Assembly: GCF_018294505.1 (NCBI RefSeq)
Contig: NC_057802.1
Location: 551,780,202-551,844,201, forward strand
From: Triticum aestivum
Taxonomy: Eukaryota; Streptophyta; Magnoliopsida; Poales; Poaceae
Direction: 5' to 3'
Length of the DNA: 64,000 nucleotides
Each line of letters starts with the position of its first letter. Position 1 is the first letter of the stretch. Below are positions 12,554-22,744 of the stretch, piece after piece. The translations under genes were made by a program, and so were the position numbers. The notes below the pieces were generated by a model. The model saw only the letters and a list, made by a program, of their open reading frames with translations, searched no databases and was not told the DNA's origin.

Positions 12554-12895
12554 AAGGCTTAATTGCATCACCTTCGTGCATCTAGGAGCTTCTCCAATTT
12601 GATTGTAATCACATTACCAGATCAATAATTTTTTTTAATCTGAAAAAAGGTCTTCTCTCACATGCTTATATTTGGATAGTAATTTTCAAAATCTCCACAT
12701 CTTTGGAATCTAGTCTTACTTATGATCGATTTAGAATCTCCAAAATTTATGTATATATTTTGGCAAAATATGAAATTAAAAAGATGTGAAAACTGCTAAA
12801 ACACTATAATAAATTACTAAACGAATCCTAGAATACAACCATGACTCACAAGGGTGATATGCTCGAGACCTCCTCTTCCGCACTTATAGCACCAA
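12554..12895. other. Intergenic, no recognisable feature
   Basis: AT-rich sequence between the Copia 3' LTR and the tail of the minus-strand LINE. No ORF, repeat or motif could be supported. Confidence 0.6.
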
Positions 12896-12984
12896 ATTTT
12901 TTTAGGCTAAACCGAGCTCCACTTTATTGATCAACAATGTCTAAGGGAATACAATTTAGATCAGGATGATGAAGGAGCCAAAGA

Positions 12985-13420
12985 TGGCGGCATTCTAATA
13001 GTCCTAGAGCATGCATAGCAAGGCTATGCGCCTCAATGTTCATAGATCTTTCTTCAAAGATAAAAGAGCAATCTTAAAACTCGCTAGTCATCATCTTGAT
13101 ATCTGGAATGGTATGTCCATATATCCCTCAGGCACCTGCTTCTATGTCCGACACCACTTGTTTGCCATCAGCTGCGATGACAATATGATTTTGCACATGG
13201 TCTACTAACGCCATAGCTTCCCGACGCACCAGTGCCTCCAAGGAAGTTGGATCAGTGACTCCCTAAAACCCTAGGGCCAATGCGCCCAGGTAATCACCAT
13301 TAATGTTCCTTCATATTGCACTAATCGTACCTCTACTTGATATTCTGTACACATCACCATTGATCTTAAGTTTAGCAATGCTAGTGGGAGGAGGGATCCA
13401 TCGAGTAGAAGTACCCTGGC
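12985..13420 (-). pseudogene. LINE ORF2 RNase H-like domain remnant
   Basis: Minus-strand translation gives WIPPPTSIAKLKING, then TSLEALVRREAMALVD, then SMNIEAHSLAMHALGL. These correspond to the K-x-N-x-D-G, L-E-A-x-A-x-R-E-A and N-x-x-A-H-x-L-A blocks of plant LINE C-terminal RNase H domains. Two stops interrupt it, and the first catalytic Asp is replaced by Gly-Asp text. It continues the RT remnant upstream on the same strand. Confidence 0.65.
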
Positions 13421-13720
13421 GGGGAACCATATGTTGAGCAACATGGGGTTGTTTTGCATGCATTTATCTCACCTAGAATTCGTTGAACGAATTGGTATGT
13501 CCTGCTAGGACTTTGAAATTTTTGCTCATGCATTGCTTTTTTGTCAAGCGTGCCATATTGCCCATATAAAGATCAGAACACAATGAAGTCTGAGTGTAGG
13601 AGAGAATCCACAAGAGAGATTCTTTGATTCATGGCTTCAACTAGGTCTGGGTCTGGTAGAGCCCACACACAACGAGACATGGTGCGGTACAAGAGGGAGT
13701 GTCTCCACGAGTCTCATGCC

Positions 13721-13974
13721 CTATACCCGGCAAGTGGCTTGGCTGGGGCCTTAGGTCTTAGATGTTAGGTTTGACTGCAAGGTCTGTTTGGTATTAGTCC
13801 CAGACCATTAGCATCCCTGCATCAACTGGATAGGAGTAGCGACAATTGTTGCCTAGACGGTGGCTTCAGACTTACTGTTGTATTTCTTTGTAAGGTCTTT
13901 GTGAATAATTAATAAAGTGGCTGGATGCATCGCCCAGATGCAGAGGTCGGGGGTCCTCCTCCTTTTCTAAAAAA
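13721..13974 (+). mobile_element. 5'-truncated LINE insertion with 14-bp target duplication
   Basis: A 254-bp piece ending in the usual plant LINE tail (tgcagaggtcgggggtcctc, then a short A-run) lies inside the minus-strand LINE. It is bracketed by identical acgagtctcatgcc copies at 13707-13720 and 13975-13988. Removing the insert and one copy restores a continuous host LINE. Tail plus long target duplication is the signature of target-primed reverse transcription. Confidence 0.85.
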
Positions 13975-14043
13975 ACGAGTCTCATGCCGTACAAAGAGTG
14001 CATTTACTAGTATGAGCCATATTGCGATGGTGGGGAAGATCGG

Positions 14044-15216
14044 CTAATGGTATGGACTGTAAGGCAACCCGCCATAGAAATATCTTGATTTTTGACAAAT
14101 CCTACACCTTCCATAAGCTGCACCATTATCTTTGCTCAATCTTTGAATCGGACGAGTCAGCTCATCCTTCCAGCTAGCCTCCCCCCGGTGCTTAATCGAA
14201 ACTAGCATCCAATAAGCATACTTCACAAAGAATATACCTTTTCGATCAAAGTTACAGGACCAAAAATCCTCAACCTATCTAGTGCAAAGCAGTATAGATA
14301 GGATGGTTTCGGCATCAATGGCTATGGAAGTGTTGCAAACTAATTCTCTCTCCCAATCAGCCTCACTATCCAGGATAAGATCACCTACAAGTTGGGGGCA
14401 TTCTTGAGAAATACATGTGAGCGGTCGCACGTTGCATTCCCTTCGAATCCAGTTGTCGTTTCACAGTTACCAATTCTACGGATCAGACCCAGATAAAGAA
14501 CTTCCTTTGCTTCCATTTGTAGCCGTCCAAATCTAAGATGGTGAGGTGCCAACTTGAGCTTGCATGAAGGATTTGTTTCACATCGGTCCTTAAAGCCTCC
14601 GGACGTCTCTTACTAAAAAAGGTCGAGCATTTGGATAAATTAATCTTCTGTCTCGATGCCTTCCAGTAGAAATCCAATAGAGAGGACAACCCTCTAGCTC
14701 CATAACCACAAGCCTTGAAGAACAACAGGTTGTCGTCCGTGAAAAGCAAGTCACTCACCGGCGGAGCCGACTAAGCCACCATGATGCCACTTAGGTGCGA
14801 TGACTGACTATTACTTTTTAGAGGCGCAAAAGGCCCTCGGCTACCAACAAGTATGGAGAGATAGGGTCCCCTTGGCGGATACCTCGAGTTGGTTTAAAGT
14901 TCTCTAAATTATTATCATTAAACAACACCGAGAAATTTACAGAGCGTACCAACCCCATAATCATAGTGATCCAAGCTAGTGCAAACCCCAACTTAGTCAT
15001 AATGGTCTTCAGATAGTCCTACTCAACTCTGTCACAGGCCTTCATCATATCCAGTTTGGGCGCACAAAACCTATTCCTATTAGCTTTGTTACGCTTCATG
15101 AAATACATACAGACATATGCTGAGATGGTATTATCACTAATCAAACGTCCTAGGACAAAAGCAGAGGTGCAAACAGCGCATAGGCCATAGTGGGCCCAAC
15201 TCAGTAACGTCCGCAT
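14044..15216 (-). pseudogene. LINE ORF2 reverse transcriptase remnant
   Basis: Blocks in order on the minus strand: [12 protein letters not shown] (about 15160) and [12 protein letters not shown] (about 15030), RT motifs 1-2; RGIRQGDPISPYL (about 14860), motif 4; SDLLFTDDNLLFF (about 14730-14757), motif C with both aspartates of the F-x-D-D catalytic site kept; INLSKC (about 14650). Downstream, at 14044-14450, is the post-RT region (NFDRKGIFFVKYAYWMLV), the usual WHY-x-x-x-G-x-x-x-V-x-S-A-Y segment. The blocks sit in different frames separated by stops, so nothing functional remains. Assignment to an L1-type plant LINE is secure; the family is not named. Confidence 0.8.
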
Positions 15217-16415
15217 CCTCCGCTCGCTCGCTCACGGCCCGATGGTTTTTTCAGCTCTCATTTGCTGCAGTTGTTCGTTGTTCTTAGAAAAAACCGCCCT
15301 TCCCTACAAAACTGGCCAATTTTCTTATTAAAAATAAAATGTTCATGATTTTGAGGAAATGGCCACTGATTAAAAAACAACTAATTTTAAGAAGTTTACG
15401 CAGTTTGGAAAAACTTCATGAAATTTCAGAAAAAATGTGGAATTTGAAACTAGTTCACGGAATTTGAAACAAAATTGAAAAATATTGAGAAAATAAAAAA
15501 TTATTCACGATTTTTAAAAAAGAAAAAATGGGCCAAAAAAAGAGACCCGTTCTACAAGCTTCACAAACCCGGAAAATCCTATTCGACGCACTTTGCGTCA
15601 AACTGTCTTTTTTTTTGAGGGGGTTGCGTCAAACTGTCAACCAATTGCACAGGTGAGACGACCTAGCGAACGACTTGGGCCGGCCCATCTGTAACGTACC
15701 TATAGTTTTCAGGTTACGGTTTTGGAACCTTCTAGAGGATTCCCAGCCGATTTTTACCGGTTTTAGGAACATTCTGGATGGTTCCTGAACCGGTTTTTAT
15801 TTCTTTTTTTCTCTGTTTTATCTTTTCTGTCCTTTTTTCTCTTTTCTTTTTCTTTTTTCTTTTCATTTATTTTTTCCCTTTCAACCTAATTTCTTTTTTC
15901 AACAAATTTTCAGCAATTCAAGGAAGATTTTGTTTCTATTTTCAAATTTTGTTCAGAAATCTCAAAAAAGTTTTAGTATTTCAAAATTTGTTCACTTCAT
16001 TTCCAAATATGTAAATATATTCAAAAAAGTTTTAAAATTTCCAAAAATGTTCGTATTTCCTAATTTTGTTCGCAAATACAAAAAATATCAGATGTCAGAA
16101 AATGTTCCTGCTTTAAAAAATTGTTCAGAAATTCAAAATAGTTCATGTTGCCAGTTTTCTTTTGCAAATTCAACAATGTTAGGGAAATTTCATAAATTTT
16201 TCGTGTTTTGAATAAATTGTTCATTTTTATAAAAAGTTCCAATCTTTACAAAAAATGTTTATGTTTCCAAAAAGTTGTTCGCAAATCCAAAAATGTTAGG
16301 CCAATTTAATAATTTTTCGCGTTTTCTGAATTTCAAAAAATCCTCGTTGTTTTAAGAAAGTGTTGCGGATGCTTTTGTTCATTGTTTTCACACCTATTCA
16401 AAAAATGTTTAGGCA
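15217..16415. other. AT/T-rich DNA-transposon-like debris
   Basis: No coding sequence. It holds a gggccggccca palindrome near 15680 and, from about 15790, iterated ttcaaaa and gttcag words typical of the terminal regions of grass Mutator- or CACTA-like elements. The same T-rich style resumes at 18046, so one older element was probably split by the insertion at 16424-18037. Confidence 0.45.
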
Positions 16416-16423
16416 TTAAAAAA

Positions 16424-16584
16424 GGCGAAGTATCAGGTGAAAATAACTATTCGGTGAAAATCTGAAAATTTATATCGTGGACTGTTGGATCAGGAGCGGA
16501 CGTCATGGATCAGAGGTGGGACTCCTAACAATCCACTTAAACGCACATTAGCAAATAACCCCCTCTCTCTATTCAACTACTCCA
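16424..16584 (+). repeat. Left TIR of the Mutator-like element
   Basis: It pairs with 17893-18037 in inverted orientation with few mismatches. It carries an extra 17 bp (a second ggtgaaaat plus spacer) absent from the right arm, explained by slippage between the two ggtgaaaat copies. Confidence 0.8.
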
Positions 16585-16638
16585 GGATTTAGTTACCCCG
16601 TATGAGAAAATTGACCGCCTCCATAACCTAGCCGCACC

Positions 16639-17013
16639 ATGGCGACTCGACGACGCGGCGCTCTCTCCAGGCGAGGGCGGCTCGATGGCCGGGTGGCTAC
16701 CCCTCCCGCATCTGCGACGGTGCGTCGACGCTTCGGGCGACGGCGACTGGTGGTCAGGGCGCTGCCTCACACACAGGTGACTCGGCGGCCGGAGCTCCGC
16801 CTGCACACGACGGTGCTCGACGCCTCGGGTGACGCTACGGCCGCGCAGCTGCCCCTCATGCTACGGCGACTCGGTCGCCGCGAGGCTTCCCCGCACAACG
16901 GTGGCTTGATGGCCGTCGTGATGCCCTCAAGCGGCGGTGACATAGACCCAAAGCTTATTATGCAGTGGCTTGCTCCTGTTGTCTTATTCTACAGCCCAAT
17001 GCTTGCTTCTTAG
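16639..17013 (+). CDS. Hypothetical Arg-rich ORF inside the Mutator-like element
   Basis: 124 codons from an ATG inside the left arm's GC-rich block. The protein is Arg/Pro/Ala-rich (RRRGALSRRGR near the start) and has no recognised domain. Composition differs sharply from the AT-rich flank, which is why a captured gene fragment is considered. It may equally be a chance ORF in GC-rich DNA. Confidence 0.25.
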   Translation: MATRRRGALSRRGRLDGRVATPPASATVRRRFGRRRLVVRALPHTQVTRRPELRLHTTVLDASGDATAAQLPLMLRRLGRREASPHNGGLMAVVMPSSGGDIDPKLIMQWLAPVVLFYSPMLAS

Positions 17014-17892
17014 TATTAATTCAGAAGTTGTATCTGAATGTTGTATTTTTTGGTGAAGCCTGTAAGCTTGCTTATGTAGTCCAAATTCTGAAGTTGCATT
17101 GGCATGCAATCTGTAATCTTTGGATGTATGAATTTAGTTGAATAAATTTCCTGAGCTGGGCTATTTTAAATCAGTGATTGACAAAACAGAAAAGCGAAGT
17201 TCTGTTCCAGCAGTATCTTTTCTGAGCCCTTTTCTAGTCACTCAATGTGAGTTATTTTGGGCAATCCATTCATACTGGCCCTTAATATGAATTCAGTTGA
17301 AGATAATTGAAACGGGAAGAAAAAAGGTCAGGTTCTCAGTCATTCAATCTATAATAATTGAAAGATTTGTTCGGGTGGATTTCAGTCTGCAAAGGACCTA
17401 CTAGCAGCTAGCATTGTTGTGCTAGTTGTGGAACGAGCTTCATCTAACAAAGACGTTATTCAAGGCATGCCCAGGCTACAAAAGTGGCAACAACTTCAAG
17501 TTATTCCTCTCAGAAGAAGTATGATATTCACATCTAGAAATAACAACAGTACAGCTCCCGGAAGAACTATAATATTCATTCTTAAAATTTATCCAACACA
17601 TGAAGTTGTTGTTCTGCACCAACATACGCATTGGATATGAACCAAAATCCCAAGTACATACTGAGATGAACCAAAATCCGAGGATATTCACTGTCGATGG
17701 AAGGGCAGCCATGGCGAGGCGCGGTTGGCAGAGGTAGAGTTGCGGTGGACGGAAGGCCCATCCCGACGGTCGGAGGGCCAGTCGCGGCCGGCTGAGGGCA
17801 GTGGTTACGCGCCGGTGGAAAGTGCATCGTCGGCGGCGCTCAAGACGATTGAAGAATCCGATCTCAGGATCTCACGAAGGGTCGAGCCCTAT

Positions 17893-18037
17893 TCACCTCA
17901 TGATTAATAGAGAGGGGGGTTATCTGCTAATGTTCGTTTAAGTGGATTGTTAGGACTCCCACCTGTGATCCGTGACGTCCGCTCCTGATCCAACAGTCCA
18001 CGATAGAAATTTTCAGATTTTCACCTGATACTTCGCC
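17893..18037 (-). repeat. Right TIR of the Mutator-like element
   Basis: Reverse complement of the left TIR, including gtggactgttggatcaggag and the stretch through aatccacttaaacg. Confidence 0.8.
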
Positions 18038-18045
18038 TTAAAAAA

Positions 18046-19130
18046 ATATTCGCAAATTGCAAAGAATGTTCACGTTTTCATTTTTTCCGGAGTTTCAAAA
18101 AATGTCCCAGTTTCATAAATGGTTTGCAATTTTCAGAAAATGCTAATGGTTTCAAATTTTGTTTAGGAATTTCAAAATATGTTTGTGTCCCCAAATTTTG
18201 TTTTGGAATTTGGAAAAATGTTCCTGTTCCAAGAAATCTTCATGATTTCGAAAAAGTTCCTGTTTTCTGAAAAATATATTTTAGAATTTTTTTTCATAAA
18301 TTCGGAAAGAGTTTGTGTTTCGTAGAACATTCCGATTTTTGACTAAAAATGTTTGGAACGTCAAATTTTCTTAATTCTTTTGAAATATGTTCGGGGTTTC
18401 AAAATTAATTCCTTTTTGTGAAAATATAAATTAAAAAATGTGTTCTAATATTTTGAAAATCTGTTCCAAAGTAAAAATAACTCCTTCACTAATTTTGTTC
18501 TTGTTTTTTGAAGACTATTTTGTCAAAATCTGTTTGAAATTCCAAATTTTGTTCTTGTTTTTGGAATTTCAAATTTTGTTCACATTTCTTCAAAAATTCT
18601 TTCGTGTGCTTTCGAAATGTGTTCAACTTTTTAAAATATATATGCTACTGTACATGTACAGAAAATTACATCCAACTGGGAATATCCCGCAAAGGTAAGT
18701 TCCTAAATACGTTTGCGATGCGTTTTTCTTGACATGTGGCCATTTACTCTAGTGGTAGGCAGCGCTCCGGAGCAGAGCGACTTCCCGTGCTTGAATCCTG
18801 GTGGCATTTGTTTTGATTTTTCATTTTTTACTACTGTTAACTACTGGCGGTGTGTCTTAGTGGGCCGGTCCAGCGACACGGCTCATGTGTGCGTCCCGCT
18901 CCGTATTCGCCGCAGGATGCGCCGCATAGAACCCTCGATAAAAGAAAGAGATGCTGTAGGTCCCCGTTCATCAAGCTTCACAAACTCGTCTGGTGCGAGG
19001 GTGATCCTTAATGGGCCGGCCTAATAAGAAACTAACATACTAGGAGGGGTGGTGTATGCTCTGTGCTACTATGTCGCGCTGCAAGCGAGAAAGATTCAGG
19101 CTGAACGCAGCGGCCTAAAGGGGCTACCCA
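18046..19130. other. T-rich debris with a tRNA-like motif
   Basis: 18046-18720 repeats words such as ttcaaaattttgttc and carries no gene. At about 18738-18795 an A-box-like tctagtggtagg and a B-box-like gcttgaatcctgg stand about 40 bp apart, as in tRNA-derived SINE heads. It does not fold into a clear tRNA. gggccggcc words occur near 18864 and 19013. Confidence 0.4.
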
Positions 19131-20330
19131 GCTCGCACGAGGCCACTTCTTCTTCTTCCTTTTTGACCTTTTGTTTTCTTTTTAAGATTTGTGTTCTTTT
19201 TACTTTTGTTTTACTTCCAAAAATTATAAACATATATATTAATAAATATTTCATAATATTTTGAAAAATCTTAATCATGCATTTGAAAAAAGTCAAATGT
19301 GTACACAAAAATGTTGACCATGTATACGAAAAATGTATATAAAAATATACAATCGGTGTAAAAAAAGTTGATCACATATTTTAAAATATGTTACATGGAT
19401 TTGAAAAATGTTGAATACGTTTAGAAAAAATGTTGACCGTGTATTAGAAAGTGGTGAAATCTTTTGATCATGTATATGAAAATATTAATCAAGCATTTAA
19501 AAATTGTGAACACGTACTTCAAAAATGTTAATCAAGCATTTGAAAAATGTTACATTTGTATATTAAAATTATGACCATGCATTCAAAAAGATGTTAATCT
19601 TGCATTTGAAAAATGTTTTATAAAGCATTTGAAAAATGTTAAATGTTCATAGAAAAAATGTTGACCATGTATTATAATTTTTGAATATTGTATTTGGAAA
19701 ATGTTAATCAAGCATTAGAAAAAGTTCAAACTGTGTATAGGAAATGTTTTGACCATGTATAGAAAAAATTTAGTATTGTATTTGAAAATTGTTAATCAAG
19801 CATTTGAAAAATGTTTAAAATTTGTTTAGAAATTTTCCTAACTGGTATTATTTTTTTAATTTGTATTGGGAAAATATTAAAAGTGTATTAGGAAAATGTT
19901 GGTGACGTATACAAAAAATGTAGAATAAAAACCAACAGAAACAAAGGAAACCAAAAAAATGAAACCCGAAAATGAAGCAAAATAAAACAAAATAAAAAAT
20001 AAAATGAAAATAAATCTAAGAAATAAATAAAAATTGAAAATAAAAACAGAAAAGTTTGACCATATTATAAAAAAATGCTAATCTTGTATCTGAAAAATGT
20101 TCAATGTGTATAGAAAAAATGTTGACCATTTATTCAAAGAATGTTAAACTTGTCTTTAAAAAATGTTAAATATTTATAGAAATAATGTTGACCATGTATT
20201 CAAAGAAACCAAAAAACAAAATAAAGAACGGGAAAAAGCAATGAATCGGAGAAAACTGGCGAAAAAACAAAACCAGGGAAAAATAATAATAATAAACCAA
20301 GTAGAAAACCCGGCTCGTTTACTTTAAGGG
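19131..20330. repeat. Degenerate A-rich tandem-like repeat array
   Basis: Quasi-periodic units of about 30-40 bp built on catttgaaaaatgttaatc, aagcatttgaaaaatgtt and gaaaaaatgttgaccatg, with no ORF. Typical of sub-terminal arrays of grass Mutator- or CACTA-like elements. Ends not identified. Confidence 0.5.
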
Positions 20331-21456
20331 GCCCTCACCCTTCTGTTTTACAACTAACAGGATATTGTCAGAGTGGCTTGTGGCACATCAACATGCATGA
20401 GTCCTTAGTATGATCCATGGCATTCCACATTTTCCTCTATATTTATTTTAATTGTTAGCTAATGGCCGACCTGTTTTGTGGATTCTTCAGGCGATAGTTC
20501 CTTCGGTCTCGCATAACATGAGATATAGCTCTCACATTATGTCCTACCTATTATATTTGGCACCATAAACACACCAAATAGACTTTCACTAGAAACCATG
20601 GGTAGTAGCATGACCCACTAAACCAAAATTTATGTGTAAAAAATCTGGACTTTTTTTTCTTCAGCGGAGAAAAACATGGACTGGTGACCCAAGATGATTA
20701 GATTTTTTCTGAATCACCCAAGATAATTGGCACTATAGTTGCTTTACAACGAATATAAAGGGCCCAACTCAATGTGCCAACACACGGCAAATGCTATTTT
20801 TGGAATTCATGAACAATTTTTGAATTTGGGAACACAATTTAAAATCTGTGAACTTTTTAGAATTCATGAATATTTTTAAATTTTTGGATGTTTTCCAAAA
20901 TCATGAACATTTCTGAATTCACAGACAATTTTTGAATTTTGAATAGTTTTCCAATTTTGTAAACATTTTTTCAATTGATTTTTCTTAACTGTGTACAATT
21001 TTTGAATCAACAAATTTTCAAATCCATGATTTTTTTGAATTATTGAACCTTTTTGAATTCGTGACATTTTTTGAGTCCATGTCCATTGCTTGATTATGCA
21101 AAGATTATTCGAATTCATGAATATTTTTTTATCTGCAAATATTGTTAATTCATGAATGTTTTTGAATCCACAAGAATTTTGTGAATGCCGCAGACTTTTT
21201 TTTAAAATTCAAGAACATTTATTCGAATCCACCATCAAGTTCTGAATATCATGAACTTTTTTTAAATATGCAAATATTTTTTATATGTGACAATTTTTCA
21301 AATTCATGAAAAAAATAAATTCGTGAAACTTTTAAACTCGTTAACATTTTTTCTACTTTGAGAACATTTTTCAAACCATGCGTAATGGGAAAAGAAAATA
21401 AGGCAAAATCCGTGCTAGAGGGAGCTAGTGATGCATGTGTGCACCAATGGGCCAGT
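20331..21456. repeat. AT-rich degenerate repeat, probable DNA-transposon terminus
   Basis: From about 20790, short words (gaattcatgaac, tttttgaattc) repeat irregularly. 20340-20780 holds nothing I can name. No ORF. Confidence 0.4.
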
Positions 21457-21675
21457 CGAACTCATGATTGTACTATAAGAGGAAAAAGCAACAAATGATT
21501 TAAATCAACTGTGCACAAAATACTATATATTAACCAATTTGAAAATAGCAAAATAGTTACAAATAACGGTGCCGGCATAAATGAATACAAGCCAAAGTGT
21601 TCCGCTTTTCTTTGTAGCCGCATATATAGTTTTGCACCAAGACAACCAAAAGGCTCCAACCAATAGTGTTGATTT
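21457..21675 (+). repeat. MIF upstream repeat unit 1, left part
   Basis: First of three diverged copies of a unit also seen at 50007-50738 and 50739-51290. Shared words in order: ctcatgattnta, aataaaccaattt-like text, gaatacaa, gtagccgca, gacaaccaaaaggctccaac. It is interrupted at 21675 by the 28-kb nested insertion and resumes at 49773. Confidence 0.75.
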
Positions 21676-22744
21676 TGATGATAAAGGGTTTCCCCCCGCT
21701 TTATATATAAAGCAAACGTCCGATACATCCAGCCTACTGGGGCCACAGCACAGAAAAGCCCAAAATGAAAGACAAGAAGAAAAACAGAGAAATAAATGCC
21801 GACACCGGCAGATCGATGGAGAAAGGAAGCCCGGCAACCACTGCACCCTCCGAAGAAGTACCACCATGCTCCCAGCATCCCGAAGCGCCGTGCACCAAGC
21901 AATACCTTCAAGAAGGGATGAGACGGCGTCGCCATTGTTGCCCGAACAAGTTCTAGGGTTTCCCCAGTACACGGGGGATAATGGGGAAGGGATACACCCG
22001 ACGCCCCTCAGGAAGGACCGACGGCGCCCTCAGGCGTCACCGCGTCGGTGCTGGATAAGCCGACATGGATTTCTCTTGATCCATGACCACCACCACCACC
22101 CCAGGCACTTCGAAGTGCACCACCCCATCAGCCGCCCACCAGCTTGTGCCACCACGGTTACCTGACAACCCTCGCCACCTCACTGGAACTGCCAACACAA
22201 GACCTGGAGAGGGAAAGACAACACCGGCCACGGGAGCGAGCACAACTCGACCGAAGGAGGGGATAGCCTCCACTGCCGCAGCGTAGCCGACCGGACGCAG
22301 CGATGAGGACTTGCCGGGCCCTGACGGCCCGGCCGGGTGCAAGTGGACCCGGACAGTCCTGCCACCACGCCACAGCTCGCTGATCGACAAAGTCCTCACC
22401 GCCCGCACACCGCCGCCACCTCTCCACCACCAGGAAGCGCCGCCGTCGAACGCCGAGCCACCGGCCGGCCCCAACCCAGATGGGGTCCAAATGGGCCCAG
22501 ATCTGGGCTGGGCGGGTGCCGCCAGCCACGCAGCAGCACCACCGCCGGGCCACACCAACGCCGGCCGAAGCACACCGCCACCAGCTAGCACCGACTGAGC
22601 AGGGGAGGCCGCGCACGAGGAAGGGCTGGCCCGCCGCCGCCAACACCACGCGGGCAGGGCTCGGCGGCGCCCGACGGCGGCGACGGCGGAAGGGAGGAGC
22701 GAGGGGGAGCGCAAAGGGGAGTCGGGGACGAGGCCCCCGGCCGC
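21676..22744 (-). mobile_element. LINE-type element, 3' part (rest at 49610-49772)
   Basis: On the minus strand it ends gctttatatataaagcgggg then aaaccctttatcatca, the usual 3' end of Triticeae LINEs. The remainder is GC-rich 5'-UTR-like text (22000-22740). RT sequence is absent, so it is an internally deleted copy. Copies of accaatagtgttgattt at 21659-21675 and 49773-49789 bracket it as a 17-bp target duplication. Element A splits it at 22744/49610. Confidence 0.65.

Larger units (their letters stand above)
12896..15216 (-). mobile_element. LINE (non-LTR retrotransposon), 5'-truncated and decayed
   Basis: Read on the minus strand it gives RT, a connecting domain, then a C-terminal RNase H-like domain, and ends with an A-tract at about 12896-12904. 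This is ORF2 order of an L1-type plant LINE. The 5' part (endonuclease and ORF1) is missing. Stops and frameshifts are frequent. A younger LINE (13721-13974) interrupts it. No target duplication could be matched with confidence. Confidence 0.8.
16424..18037. mobile_element. Mutator-like element with long TIRs (Pack-MULE candidate)
   Basis: Long terminal inverted repeats begin GGCGAAGTATCAGGTGAAAA at 16424 and read inward from 18037 on the other strand. Direct copies of ttaaaaaa flank both ends (16416-16423 and 18038-18045), a target duplication of 8 or 9 bp. Between the arms are two GC-rich, exon-like blocks (about 16620-16960 and 17700-17880) separated by AT-rich, intron- or UTR-like text. 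No transposase is visible. Long TIRs plus GC-rich filler fit a Pack-MULE carrying captured gene pieces. hAT elements also make 8-bp duplications but usually have short TIRs. Confidence 0.65.

Noticed and set aside
12896..15216. Target-site duplication for the minus-strand LINE
   Set aside because: No convincing match between the text beyond the A-tail and the region near 15.22 kb.
18738..18800. True tRNA gene
   Set aside because: Boxes are degenerate and no convincing cloverleaf or anticodon arm could be drawn.
19280..20210. CRISPR-like or satellite array
   Set aside because: Units vary in length and sequence and have no constant repeat/spacer structure; the context is a plant nuclear transposon.
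22037..22714. Long Gly/Ala/Arg-rich minus-strand ORF plus several overlapping ORFs
   Set aside because: GC-rich DNA opens all frames here; no domain, and it lies in the 5'-UTR-like part of a LINE.
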